Below the pieces are notes generated by a model. It made no database searches, was not told where the DNA came from, and saw only the letters and a list, made by a program, of their open reading frames with translations. The position numbers were made by a program, and so were the translations under genes. DNA of 13,984 nucleotides from the NCBI GenBank assembly GCA_964591605.1, contig CAZQEN010000199.1, positions 1 through 13,984 of the forward strand. The letters are read 5' to 3'. This document shows positions 6,398-13,782 of this stretch, piece by piece. This DNA comes from CAYLLT01 sp964591605 (GTDB taxonomy: Bacteria > Planctomycetota > Phycisphaerae > UBA1845 > PWPN01). Every line of letters begins with the position of its first letter. The first letter of the stretch is position 1.

Positions 6398-6429
6398 ATC
6401 CGTGTCCATCTGCGTTCATTTGCGGTTCC
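6398..6429. repeat. 10-base-period degenerate tandem repeat
   Basis: Three consecutive units, ATCCGTGTCC, ATCTGCGTTC and ATTTGCGGTT, align in register every 10 bases and share the pattern AT-Y-Y-G-Y-G-K-Y-Y. The string resembles the 'ATCCGTGTCCATCTGTG...' type of intergenic repeat that I recall from several environmental phyla including Planctomycetota and Verrucomicrobia. That resemblance is from memory and unverified. The last unit shares the 10-mer CATTTGCGGT with 6268-6277. Confidence 0.5.
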
Positions 6430-6631
6430 AATCCTTACCCAGGACGCGCGAACCTGCGGGACGAGTCGCTCGTTGCCCCTGGGGGTCATCTTGGGACTGG
6501 GTCTTGCGTTGTTGCGGGCGATGCGGGTGTTGCGAGCTGCCCGTGGTCGTGACTTTGACCACTTCGCCGGCGTCGCAGTCGAAGCGTTCCAGGTACAGGC
6601 ACCGCATCGCCCCCGTCCGGCCTTTGCCGGA

Positions 6632-6901
6632 TCACCAGACGTCGTTGGAGATCGGGCTGCCGGCGTCATACCAGGCGTCGTAACCCAGATAATCCTCGTC
6701 CCTCATGTACGAACCCCAGGCGTAGTTGGACCAGTCCATCACGTCCTGGCGGTAGCCGATGCTGCTCTGGATGTCCCAGTAGGGGTCGTAGAGCCCCGCG
6801 CCCCCGCCGCAGCCGTACTGGAAGAGGCTGCCGCCGCTCAGCATGGTGAGCGTGGTGAACAATGCCTTGATCGCCCGATGTGTCCTCGTGTTGCGGATCA
6901 T
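6632..6901 (-). CDS. small exported protein of a planctomycete-type hypothetical family
   Basis: An 89-residue protein with a basic N-terminus (MIRNTRTHRAIK), a hydrophobic stretch (ALFTTLTMLSGGSLFQYGC, residues 13-31), and an acidic, aromatic mature part rich in Asp, Tyr and Trp (DPYWDIQSSIGYRQDVMDW). The GGSLFQxGC element at the end of the signal-like segment matches a pattern I associate with small exported proteins of Phycisphaerae-like genomes. Cys31 might be a lipid anchor, but the lipobox is not canonical. CGGAG lies about 10 bases before the ATG on the minus strand. It is followed by a weak 6-bp hairpin (6616-6631) overlapping the stop region with no U tract. The function is unknown. 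Confidence 0.65.
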   Translation of the reverse strand: MIRNTRTHRAIKALFTTLTMLSGGSLFQYGCGGGAGLYDPYWDIQSSIGYRQDVMDWSNYAWGSYMRDEDYLGYDAWYDAGSPISNDVW

Positions 6902-7241
6902 GATTCGATGCTCCGTTGTACAGGTCTTCGATGCTCATCACTGCTTCCGACACACAGGATTCGGGGACGGGATGAGAGACCTTTCACGCCAGCCCGGACT
7001 GCGGGAGGCAGAGAAGGGCGGGGGGCACTCCAGGGGCATGGAGAGCGGAGTGCAGATCCGTCGGCCGCTACGTCTCAAGTACGGGTGTCATCGGCGGCCC
7101 CGCGGGCGAAGCTGCAGTAACCTGCTGCCTTCGAGGGCTTTGCGCCTATACGGATCTGTGCTTGAGCAAGAAGCTGGCCCCTACAGGGGTGGGGCTCCAG
7201 ACAGGATCGCCGATTCTGTCAACGTATTTTATGCTTTTGTG
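6902..7241. other. divergent intergenic stretch
   Basis: This separates the small exported protein (-) from the secreted EF-hand protein (+). I see no gene or RNA here. The sequence becomes AT-richer from about 7195, leading into the promoter at 7242-7271. Confidence 0.5.
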
Positions 7242-7271
7242 TTGACATGTTGGCGCGCCAGGTATTACAAT
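7242..7271 (+). promoter_or_regulatory. strong sigma-70-type promoter of the 596-aa secreted protein
   Basis: A perfect TTGACA (7242-7247) is followed after 18 bases by TACAAT (7266-7271), one mismatch from TATAAT. The local drop in GC content strengthens the call. Transcription would start near 7278, giving a leader of about 68 bases before ATG 7346, which has its own GGAGG site at 7332-7336. Confidence 0.7.
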
Positions 7272-7345
7272 CCGGATTCATGCGGAGTTGAGTGCGATGT
7301 GCCGCCACTCGATGTCTTTTCTGACCACCTCGGAGGGCACTGCAG

Positions 7346-9136
7346 ATGACCCGGCGCGCTCTGATGTTGACCCTTGTGATCGTTGGTCCGGGGCGACTGG
7401 CCGCTCTGGCCGACTGCCCCGCTGATTCCCTCATCTGTGACAGCTTCGACACGTATTGCGCAGGCGGAGGCCGCCCGGCGGGCGCCGGCGATCCGGCCGA
7501 TCCGGCATGCGTTTCGGCCGCCAGCCCCGACAACGCCCTGCTGCAGTCCATCTGGTTCCGTACATCGGCCAACGAGGTCAGCGGTGCACCCTGCGGCGAA
7601 GAGATGGTCGTCGATCCCTCTCATCTGATCAGCGATCCGTCGGGACAACCGGGCATGGACCCGGACAACGACAACGCCGACCCGACCGATTGGCAGGTGA
7701 TTTCCTCTTTTCCCTTCGCTGCGCGATGCCCCGGGAATGGAACTCAGTATCTTGGCCAGGCGACACTGAGGGACTGGGCTTCTCCCCACCCGCTCACGCT
7801 CGAGCGATTTGTCCGGAATGCATTCGGCGGGCAATACTCGGCGATTGCGGCGACCGACAGCAACCCCATCGTGCTCTCATTCTTCGTCAGCAGCAAGGGC
7901 GGCCCGCTCAACCTCGAAGGCAGAATCTGGTATTCCGACGGGTACATTGAGCTGGGTTACGGTGATGACGGCCACATGAGCCGGGCCAACACCGACTACG
8001 GGTGGGTGGCCGACATGTCGCATGGCCAGCCGCTGTGCTGCTCGCCGACCATCAAGCAGGGCCCCTGGCCGGTCCTCTGTGCCGTCGGCCAGCGCGACGA
8101 CCCGACCGTGCCGCTCCCGAGCAACTGTCCGAGCACCACGCCGCCTGTGCACACGGCGATTGCGGTCGGCATTCTGGCCAATTACGACAACAATCCCTGC
8201 CATTGCGGTACCGCGCACGGCGGATCGCTCTACCACCCGGTCATTTTTGACGGCCGTCAGTGGTGGCAGCTCAAGTCCAACAACCCCAGGGCCAGCAGCG
8301 GCACCGTGACGAATCTCGACGGTACGCCGCCGGTGCCGTTCCCTGTTGACGTGAATCAGGCCGGAAGATTCGTACTCTATGGCGGGCAGCCCGCGAACTC
8401 CTCCGGAAAGTCGCTGAACTGGATCAAGCTGACGATCAAATCCACCACGTTCGACGTCGAGATGAAGTCGCGCGAGTACTCGCCCAGCCAGGGGAAGGAA
8501 TTCATCGTGACGAGCGTCATGAACGGGATCCCGCGAGTCTACCAGGGTGCCTTTGACCGCCTCCGGGCCGGGATCGGTCCGGGCTGTGAACTCGCCTCCA
8601 GTGCTTCGTGGGAAACCTGCGTGGCGCCGGATAACCCCTGCCCGAGCTGCGTCCCGAATTACCCCTGCTGGTGTCGCCCGGAAGGCCGAAGCTGCCTCCG
8701 GAACGGCGGCGAACAGTCCCGCTGGGTGGACTTTGATGATCTGGTTTTGTCCGGCGGCGTGGGTGACACCCGGGTCGGCGCCTGTTGTCATACCAGCGGC
8801 ACCTGCGAGGAGAAGCTCCCTGAGGATTGCGTCGCGCCGGGCGACATCCACGCCGGACCCAACACCCAGTGCAGCAGCACGATCTGCTGCGGGCGGGACT
8901 CCTTTGTGTGGGCCGATGCCGACGCCGACGGAGACGTTGACGCCGATGACTTCGGCCGCTTCCAGGGCTGCTACACCGGCCCGGATGGACCCATGCCCTC
9001 GGACATCGAGTGCGAGTGCTTCGACCGGGATCACGATGACCATGTCGACGGGGCCGATTATCTCGAGTTCGTCCGCTGCACCACCGGGGCGGACGTCCCG
9101 TGGAGCTCGGGGCTGACGAACGATTGCGTCCCGTGA
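7346..9136 (+). CDS. secreted protein with Cys-rich unit and C-terminal dockerin/EF-hand-like pair
   Basis: A 596-residue exported protein. Residues 1-22 are a signal peptide with a likely cut after AALA (MTRRALMLTLVIVGPGRLAALA). The mature protein starts DCPADSLICDSFDTYC. The long central part (about 60-440) has no family I recognise; its Trp/Gly-rich beta-like sequence (LEGRIWYSDGYIELGYGDDG, GRFVLYGGQP, VDFDDLVLSGG) would suit a lectin-like or jelly-roll fold. Residues 478-515 are a Cys-rich unit (GACCHTSGTCEEK...ICC) of a kind common in secreted planctomycete proteins. Residues 524-535 (DADADGDVDADD) and 560-571 (DRDHDDHVDGAD) are two calcium-binding loops like those of type I dockerins. 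The start has GGAGG 9 bases upstream and a strong promoter at 7242. It is probably located on the outer surface or released; the partner of the EF-hand pair is unknown. Confidence 0.88.
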   Translation: MTRRALMLTLVIVGPGRLAALADCPADSLICDSFDTYCAGGGRPAGAGDPADPACVSAASPDNALLQSIWFRTSANEVSGAPCGEEMVVDPSHLISDPSGQPGMDPDNDNADPTDWQVISSFPFAARCPGNGTQYLGQATLRDWASPHPLTLERFVRNAFGGQYSAIAATDSNPIVLSFFVSSKGGPLNLEGRIWYSDGYIELGYGDDGHMSRANTDYGWVADMSHGQPLCCSPTIKQGPWPVLCAVGQRDDPTVPLPSNCPSTTPPVHTAIAVGILANYDNNPCHCGTAHGGSLYHPVIFDGRQWWQLKSNNPRASSGTVTNLDGTPPVPFPVDVNQAGRFVLYGGQPANSSGKSLNWIKLTIKSTTFDVEMKSREYSPSQGKEFIVTSVMNGIPRVYQGAFDRLRAGIGPGCELASSASWETCVAPDNPCPSCVPNYPCWCRPEGRSCLRNGGEQSRWVDFDDLVLSGGVGDTRVGACCHTSGTCEEKLPEDCVAPGDIHAGPNTQCSSTICCGRDSFVWADADADGDVDADDFGRFQGCYTGPDGPMPSDIECECFDRDHDDHVDGADYLEFVRCTTGADVPWSSGLTNDCVP

Positions 9137-9229
9137 AAGTGAGCGACGGGCGGGACCGACCGGACGCCCTGAACCCGGCCTGGCGCTGACAATCGAAACC
9201 GTGTCACCGAAAGAGGCACCAGGACAGGA

Positions 9230-9257
9230 GCCGGCAGGGCATTTCCACCCCGTCGGC
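9230..9257. terminator. hairpin between convergent genes
   Basis: GCCGGCAGGG (9230-9239) pairs with CCCCGTCGGC (9248-9257) with one mismatch and one G-T pair around an 8-base loop. It lies in the 132-base gap where the 7346-9136 gene (+) and the STAS gene (-) converge. No U tract follows on either strand, so function as a terminator is uncertain. Confidence 0.35.
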
Positions 9258-9268
9258 CGACACGCCGT

Positions 9269-9649
9269 TCAGCAAGGCTGAGCCGTCTCCTCGGGGGCGG
9301 CCAGACCCAGGGCGGCCAGGGCACGATGCCGGTTGGGATGCAAGGTAAAGAACCTTTCCTGGTGCGTGTACCGGAAGACTTGACGCACCTGCTCGCAGAG
9401 GCCGCAGAGCAGCAGCTCTCCATGATGCGTTTCTGCGAGCTTCTTGAGGCTCTGGAGAAGGGATAAGCCTCTCGAGGCGAGGAAACGGACGCTGGCCAGG
9501 TCGATGATCATCTTCTTGCTCGGGGAGCGTCCGATGATCTCGTGGAGTTCCTTGGACAGCACATCGATTTCCGGACCGTCGCAGATGGCCGGCACGAGAA
9601 ACTCGACGACCACCACGTCGGCTGTGAAACGGGACCGATAATGGAGCAT
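9269..9649 (-). CDS. STAS-domain protein, anti-sigma-factor-antagonist-like
   Basis: A 126-residue single-domain STAS protein, the fold of SpoIIAA-type anti-anti-sigma factors that bind partner-switching kinases. The core is visible as VVVVEFLVPAICDGPEIDVL (13-32), then KKMIIDLASVRFLASRGLSL (45-64), then GELLLCGLCEQVRQVF (77-92). The usual D-S-x-G phosphorylation loop is A-S-R-G here: Ser59 is kept but the preceding Asp is Ala, so regulation by phosphorylation is possible, not certain. I chose ATG 9649 because GGGAGG lies 6 bases upstream and the STAS fold begins directly; the much longer open frame upstream is Arg/Pro-rich and not protein-like. No kinase or phosphatase partner is nearby, although an ECF sigma factor lies at the other end of the window. 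It diverges from the nuclease gene at 9750. Confidence 0.85.
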   Translation of the reverse strand: MLHYRSRFTADVVVVEFLVPAICDGPEIDVLSKELHEIIGRSPSKKMIIDLASVRFLASRGLSLLQSLKKLAETHHGELLLCGLCEQVRQVFRYTHQERFFTLHPNRHRALAALGLAAPEETAQPC

Positions 9650-9701
9650 CTCGCGCCTCCCGTCTCTCTTGCATCGGCTCGCAGGTCCCGCGGATTGAAC
9701 A

Positions 9702-9723
9702 TACCGTCGCGCGGCTGACGGTA
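9702..9723. promoter_or_regulatory. perfect inverted repeat in the STAS/nuclease divergent intergenic region
   Basis: TACCGTC (9702-9708) and GACGGTA (9717-9723) form a perfect 7-bp inverted repeat with an 8-base spacer (9709-9716). It sits in the 100-base gap between two divergent starts, 27 bases before ATG 9750, where an operator would be expected. A hairpin in the nuclease leader is an equally simple explanation. Confidence 0.35.
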
Positions 9724-9749
9724 CGCGGCGGCGTTGGTACCATGCCCGC

Positions 9750-10307
9750 ATGCGCAGGGCACGACGTTTCAGCCGCGGGCTTTTGCCCGGCCTGGCGATC
9801 ATCGCCGCTTTGATCTTCGTGGTTTCGCGCGAGTCGGGCTCCGGGTCCGGCAACGTGGCGGTGTTGTTCTCGCCGGGTGGCGGCTGCCAGGCGCGCATCG
9901 TGGCCGAAATCGCCCGGGCCCAGCAGTCCATCAAGGTGCAGGCGTACTCGTTTACGAACGTCGAGATCGCCCGCGCTCTGCTGGCCGCCCAAAAGCGGGG
10001 CGTTGAAGTGGAGGCCGTGCTCGACGGGAGCAACCGCACCGACCGGTACAGCGCCGCCACTTTTCTGGCCAACCAGGGCATCCCGTGCCTGATCGATGAC
10101 GAACACGCCATCGCTCACAGCAAGATCATCATCATCGACGACCGGACCGTCATCACAGGCAGCTACAACTTCACCCGGGCCGCCGAGGAAAGGAATGCCG
10201 AGAACCTGCTGGTGCTGACCGGAATGCCGGACGTGGCGCGGCAATACGTCGAGAATTGGAGGCTGCACCGGTCTCATTCGCAGCGGTACACCGGACCGAC
10301 GGGGTAG
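9750..10307 (+). CDS. membrane-anchored phospholipase D-like endonuclease (single HKD)
   Basis: A 185-residue protein of the Nuc-type phospholipase D family, which hydrolyses phosphodiester bonds, in small members usually of DNA. After a basic N-terminus, residues 11-26 (LLPGLAIIAALIFVVS) form a signal anchor, placing the catalytic domain outside the cytoplasmic membrane. The catalytic motif is HSKIIIID (His123, Lys125, Asp130), followed by GSYNF (137-141) and Glu-Asn at 151-152. The earlier QQSIKVQAYSFTNVEIARAL (58-77) is the usual first half of the fold. As in bacterial Nuc, one HKD per chain implies a dimer forming the active site. Length is near the family norm. The ribosome binding site is poor. 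Nuclease activity on extracellular or periplasmic DNA is an inference from the family. Confidence 0.88.
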   Translation: MRRARRFSRGLLPGLAIIAALIFVVSRESGSGSGNVAVLFSPGGGCQARIVAEIARAQQSIKVQAYSFTNVEIARALLAAQKRGVEVEAVLDGSNRTDRYSAATFLANQGIPCLIDDEHAIAHSKIIIIDDRTVITGSYNFTRAAEERNAENLLVLTGMPDVARQYVENWRLHRSHSQRYTGPTG

Positions 10308-10720
10308 GGCGACGCAACGGCGGTCTCGCGAGCGCAGCGATATCATCACCGAATGCAGCGGGCAGGGCGGGCTCTGCCTGTTATGGGCAGGTACGCCGGG
10401 AAGCAGAGAGCATCGTCCGGCCATCCTCGAACCGCGAAACCCCCGTTTGGTGTCACGCAACCGCGGCGTTGTCCAGCCCGCGCGGGCAGTAGGCGCAGGA
10501 GGGGCATTGAGGCATAATAGGCGCCTGCGGGTCGGCGGGGCGGACGGGGTCAGGATCAGCCATGGATAGACGACCAGACGGACAAGTGGAGTCGGCGGCG
10601 CAGTCAAGACGCGACTGGGGCCTTGATGCGCGGCGGGCCGGCGCGGAAAGCTGTTGCGGCGCATCTCGCCCGTGCCCGCGAGATGGGGCCCGGCCGGGGC
10701 CACCGGCTGGCGGGGCGGGC
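10308..10720. other. intergenic stretch before the FG-GAP gene
   Basis: No gene is supported here. A short stem, CTGCC/GGCAG around 10375-10391, could be part of a weak terminator for the nuclease gene. CATAAT at about 10512-10517 resembles a -10 element but has no clear -35. The frame of the downstream gene is open back to ATG 10562 (an AGGA lies about 8 bases before it), but the extra 53 residues are Arg/Gly/Cys-rich and would precede the signal peptide, so I exclude them. Confidence 0.5.
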
Positions 10721-13492
10721 ATGGCTGCAGGCCGAGTTCTGGCTGCGATGATCTGCCTGGCGGGCGTTCGTCCTGCGGTGGGGGCGGTGGCCGAATGGGT
10801 TTCCCCCAATCGGTACCGCGTCCTGCTGACGGTCGATCCGCGGGGGGCGGGGCCGCGCTCGCACTCGCCCACGGCGCCGGTCCGGATCAATCTCCGCGCG
10901 AAACTGGCCGGCCTCGGCGAGCCCGGCGTTCTCGACCCGCACACGATCGAAGTCGTCGGCTACAACCCCCAGGGCGAGCCCTACGTGTATGACGCCGGGC
11001 GCACCGGCTACGAGCGCTACCTGCTGCCGTGGCGTGTCGATCCGTATTTCCGGCTCGACGAGGTCGACCTGGTCTTCGTCATGCCGAATCAGAACCATCT
11101 TCAATATGCCGTGTACTTTGACACCGTGGGATCGGGACTGGGACGGCCGGACCGCTATCCGGGGATCGTGGGCGACGGCGACTTCTTCCGGCAGATGTAC
11201 GGGCGGCGGGAGATCGGACCGTCGAAGTTCGGCGACCTCGCGGATTTCGACGGCGACGGCGATCTCGACCTCTTCGAGGGTGGCGTCGAGCCGTTCATCT
11301 ACTGCTACGAGAGTCTCCTGGCACAGACCGGCGAACTCCGCTTCATCGACCGCGGACGACTGACCTCGGACGGACAGGTCTACATGCCCTCGCGCAACAC
11401 CGGCAGCAACCGGGCCTGGATGGCCGTCTCGCTGTACGACTGGGACAAGGACGGCGATCCGGATCTGCTCCCCTCCTTCACCGACGGGCCGGACGGCGGG
11501 CACATCGTGTTCTTCCGGAACACCACGCCGGCCGGCGGCTCGCCGCGGTTCGCGCGNNNNNNNNNNGGAGGCCCTAGGCGGGCACACCACGGCCACCGTC
11601 GCCAGCATCCTGACGCTCATGGAGCCGCTGACGTCCACGGTCCTGGCCGCGCTCTTGTTCGGCGAGCGGTTGCCACGCCGGCCGGCGGCTCGCCGCGGTT
11701 CGCGCGGGTGGACCGGATGTACACGACGGGCGGGCAGGCCATCGGCGGGGCGCCCTCCGCCGGCTGGTTCCCGACGCCCACGTTCGTCACCGACTGGGAC
11801 GGAACCGGCGACACCCTGACCGACGTGATCGTGGCCACCAAGGGATACCTTTATCTGCATCGCAACCTGGGGCCGGGCGGGACGTCGGGCTTTCTGCTGG
11901 CCGACGGCGTGAGGCTTCAGGCGGGCGGCGTGGACATTGAATTGCTCACGCCGCATGTGGACGTCGCGGACCTGGACGGCGACGGCGATCTGGACCTGCT
12001 GGCCACCACGCACGGCGCAGCGGAATGGTTCGCTTCCAGCGTGGTCTTCTGGTACCGCAACACCGGCACCCGTCAGAATCCTGTGTTTGCCGCCCCGGTG
12101 GCGCTGGGCCAGATGCGTCATTACTACGGCGGGGTGCGGGTCGGCAACTTCTTCGGCGGCGACGGGCTGCCCGACCTGGTGGCCGGCACGTTCTGGAAGG
12201 TCAACGCCAAGCATGGCCTGCCCAAGTCGTTCGGCGGCCTGCTGAGAAACGTCGGACCCGCCGGCAATCCGGCGTTCGCCCTGACCCTCGCCGACGCAGG
12301 CGCGCCGTATACGGAGCAGTTTCAGTTGTGCGACGCCGGTCAGCAGAACGGCGTTCGGACGCGTGATCTGGATGGTGACGGGGACCACGACCTCGTGGCC
12401 AGCACGACGGACGGGCTGGTTCTGTTCTATCGGAACATCAACAACAACCTTTTCCCGATCTTCGCGCCGCCGGTCAACCTGATGGTGGGCGGACCGGCGC
12501 CGTATCCGGTCGAGGTGTATGGCCCGGAATCCGGCTACGCCCGGCTGGACATCGCCGACTGGAACAACGACACACGGCCGGACCTCATCGTCGCGGACGA
12601 GGAGGCCCGCGTGTTCGTTTTTCTCAACGACGGCCAGGGCCACGACCCGCCGACGTTTCTGCCGGGCGTGCAGCTTCAGGCCAATAACAAGCCGCTCGAC
12701 GGACTGGGCCGCGGCAGCGTGCTGGTGTGCGACTGGAACAACGACGGGAAGAAGGATCTCATCCTCGGCATGGCCCCCAAAGACAACGTGAGCAGCCCCT
12801 ATCTGGACTGGCCGTTCAAGGACGGCGACAACAACAAGACCGACGACGAGGGTTTCCTCTACTACCGCAATGACGGAACCGACGCCGCGCCGGTGCTCGC
12901 GTATCCGAGCTGGATCCGGGCCGGCGGGCAGATCATCACCTACACGCGTCCGAACCTGGGCTCGTTCGTCGACTGGGACTCAGACGGCAAGAAGGATTTC
13001 ATCGGCTGCAACTTCGAGGACAACATCCGTTTCTATCGGAATACCGGCTCGGGACTGCCGAATACCACGCCGACGCTCTCGCCTGCGGCCGGCACGCGCA
13101 TCGTCGAGCCGTTCTGCAAGACGCAGATGATCTCCGGCGTGGATGTCGTGGACTGGCGCGGCGACGGCGATCTCGACGTGATCACCGGACAGGGTCACGG
13201 CGGCAGCGGCCTGTGCTTCTACGAGCGCGATTACATCAACGATTTCGTGAACAGTACCTTCCCGCTGGTCACGGTGGGGCTCTCGGAGGTGCACGCTGCC
13301 CCGGGGGATTTCGACCGCGACGGCGACGTGGATGCGTCAGACTTTGCCCACCTGCAGGCCTGCTTCAATTTCGCGCCGCTGCCCACCGGGTGCGCGAATG
13401 CCGATCTCAACGGGGACCTGGCGGTCGATACCGTCGACGTGGTCGTGTTTCTCTCATGCATGGGCGGCGCCAACCGTCCGCCCGGCTGCTGA
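10721..13492 (+). CDS. secreted FG-GAP/VCBS-repeat protein with C-terminal dockerin/EF-hand-like pair
   Basis: About 873 residues once a 150-base assembly artefact is removed (923 codons as written). Residues 1-22 are a signal peptide (MAAGRVLAAMICLAGVRPAVGA), which decides the start at 10721. The body is about ten FG-GAP-like repeats, each with a D-x-[DN]-x-D-G-x-x-D-[LF] calcium loop and a strand, for example DFDGDGDLDLFEGG, DLDGDGDLDLLATT, DWNNDGKKDLILG and DWDSDGKKDFIG. Several are followed by an F-x-Y-R-N-T-G strand. This is the calcium-loaded beta-propeller architecture of integrin-like and VCBS proteins. From about 13307 to the end are two EF-hand loops (DFDRDGDVDASDF and DLNGDLAVDTVDV), related to those in the 7346-9136 protein. 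The region 11523-11706 is corrupted: see the separate entries. It is probably extracellular or surface-bound; no enzyme motif is seen. Confidence 0.88.
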   Translation: MAAGRVLAAMICLAGVRPAVGAVAEWVSPNRYRVLLTVDPRGAGPRSHSPTAPVRINLRAKLAGLGEPGVLDPHTIEVVGYNPQGEPYVYDAGRTGYERYLLPWRVDPYFRLDEVDLVFVMPNQNHLQYAVYFDTVGSGLGRPDRYPGIVGDGDFFRQMYGRREIGPSKFGDLADFDGDGDLDLFEGGVEPFIYCYESLLAQTGELRFIDRGRLTSDGQVYMPSRNTGSNRAWMAVSLYDWDKDGDPDLLPSFTDGPDGGHIVFFRNTTPAGGSPRFAXXXXGGPRRAHHGHRRQHPDAHGAADVHGPGRALVRRAVATPAGGSPRFARVDRMYTTGGQAIGGAPSAGWFPTPTFVTDWDGTGDTLTDVIVATKGYLYLHRNLGPGGTSGFLLADGVRLQAGGVDIELLTPHVDVADLDGDGDLDLLATTHGAAEWFASSVVFWYRNTGTRQNPVFAAPVALGQMRHYYGGVRVGNFFGGDGLPDLVAGTFWKVNAKHGLPKSFGGLLRNVGPAGNPAFALTLADAGAPYTEQFQLCDAGQQNGVRTRDLDGDGDHDLVASTTDGLVLFYRNINNNLFPIFAPPVNLMVGGPAPYPVEVYGPESGYARLDIADWNNDTRPDLIVADEEARVFVFLNDGQGHDPPTFLPGVQLQANNKPLDGLGRGSVLVCDWNNDGKKDLILGMAPKDNVSSPYLDWPFKDGDNNKTDDEGFLYYRNDGTDAAPVLAYPSWIRAGGQIITYTRPNLGSFVDWDSDGKKDFIGCNFEDNIRFYRNTGSGLPNTTPTLSPAAGTRIVEPFCKTQMISGVDVVDWRGDGDLDVITGQGHGGSGLCFYERDYINDFVNSTFPLVTVGLSEVHAAPGDFDRDGDVDASDFAHLQACFNFAPLPTGCANADLNGDLAVDTVDVVVFLSCMGGANRPPGC
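11523..11706 (+). other. misassembly: N gap flanked by a 34-base exact duplication
   Basis: The 34 bases at 11523-11556 are repeated exactly at 11673-11706. Between them lie ten Ns (11557-11566) and 106 bases of foreign coding sequence. Removing exactly 150 bases joins ...FFRNTTPAGGSPRFA to RVDRMYTTGGQA without a frame break, which is the natural continuation of the FG-GAP protein. The 150-base spacing is a multiple of three, so the frame stays open by accident. The Ns are probably a placeholder and not a measured gap. Confidence 0.85.
11568..11672 (+). pseudogene. misplaced 35-codon fragment of an EamA/DMT-family transporter
   Basis: Read in the frame starting at 11568, the insert gives 35 uninterrupted residues including TTATVASILTLMEPLTSTVL and then AALLFGERL. 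This is the highly typical C-terminal signature of EamA-domain drug/metabolite transporters: small residues, 'llEPl', then 'll.GErl'. It is in a different frame from the surrounding FG-GAP gene. It has no start, no stop and no context, so it is best seen as sequence from another genomic site, or another organism, joined here by scaffolding. Confidence 0.8.
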
Positions 13493-13782
13493 CGGGGGGC
13501 CAGTTTGGGCGGTATCTGCTGCATTCGTCCCGTCGCTCCCGCGCCGGGACATGCGCCGATGCCAGTGTATACTGCCCGTGGGGAGNNNNNNNNNNCCGCG
13601 CGGGTAAAGGCGCCGTGGCCTGTTTAAAGGGCCGGGGGGGCCCCTCGCCCGGCCACCGGGGGTTGGGCCCGGCCACCCCGACGCTGCCCATGCCACCCCG
13701 CCCGAAGTGTCACGGACCACTTACCTGCCCCGGACCAGCCGGGCGATGGGCCATCCGCTGATGAGAGGGTATATTACCGCCT
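13493..13782. other. intergenic stretch with a second N gap
   Basis: Ten Ns at 13586-13595 split this stretch, so genes could be missing. Before the gap, TGTATACT (13567-13574) resembles an extended -10 element without a -35. After it, 13628-13680 is extreme G/C homopolymer sequence with GCCCGGCCACC occurring twice, 20 bases apart (13647-13657 and 13667-13677), and a strong potential GGCCGGG/CCCGGCC hairpin. This part may be low-quality sequence. No gene is supported in it. Confidence 0.55.

Larger units (their letters stand above)
5870..6631. other. gene-free stretch with a mosaic of short degenerate repeats
   Basis: No convincing gene is visible on either strand over about 760 bases. The stretch is less GC-rich in its second half and contains several short-period sequence types: GAAAG/CGAAA runs (6163-6192) flowing into a hairpin; GATTTGAGA (6283-6291) and GATTTGAAA (6297-6305); the 10-mer CATTTGCGGT twice (6268-6277 and 6417-6426); and a 10-base-period block at 6398-6429. 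A short hairpin CCTCC-AACC-GGAGG lies near 6372-6385. GGAGGGACGCAGAG (6111-6124) recalls a further dispersed repeat type seen in environmental bacteria. The promoter of the Nramp-like gene must be here, but I cannot pick it out. Confidence 0.6.

Noticed and set aside
9204..10703. 499-codon minus-strand open frame covering the STAS and nuclease genes.
   Set aside because: It is an antisense shadow of high-GC coding sequence. The STAS and HKD motifs lie in other frames with sensible starts.
10604..12643. 679-codon minus-strand open frame opposite the FG-GAP gene.
   Set aside because: Repetitive Val/Arg/Glu translation mirrors the Asp/Gly-rich repeats of the real gene and it runs through the N gap.
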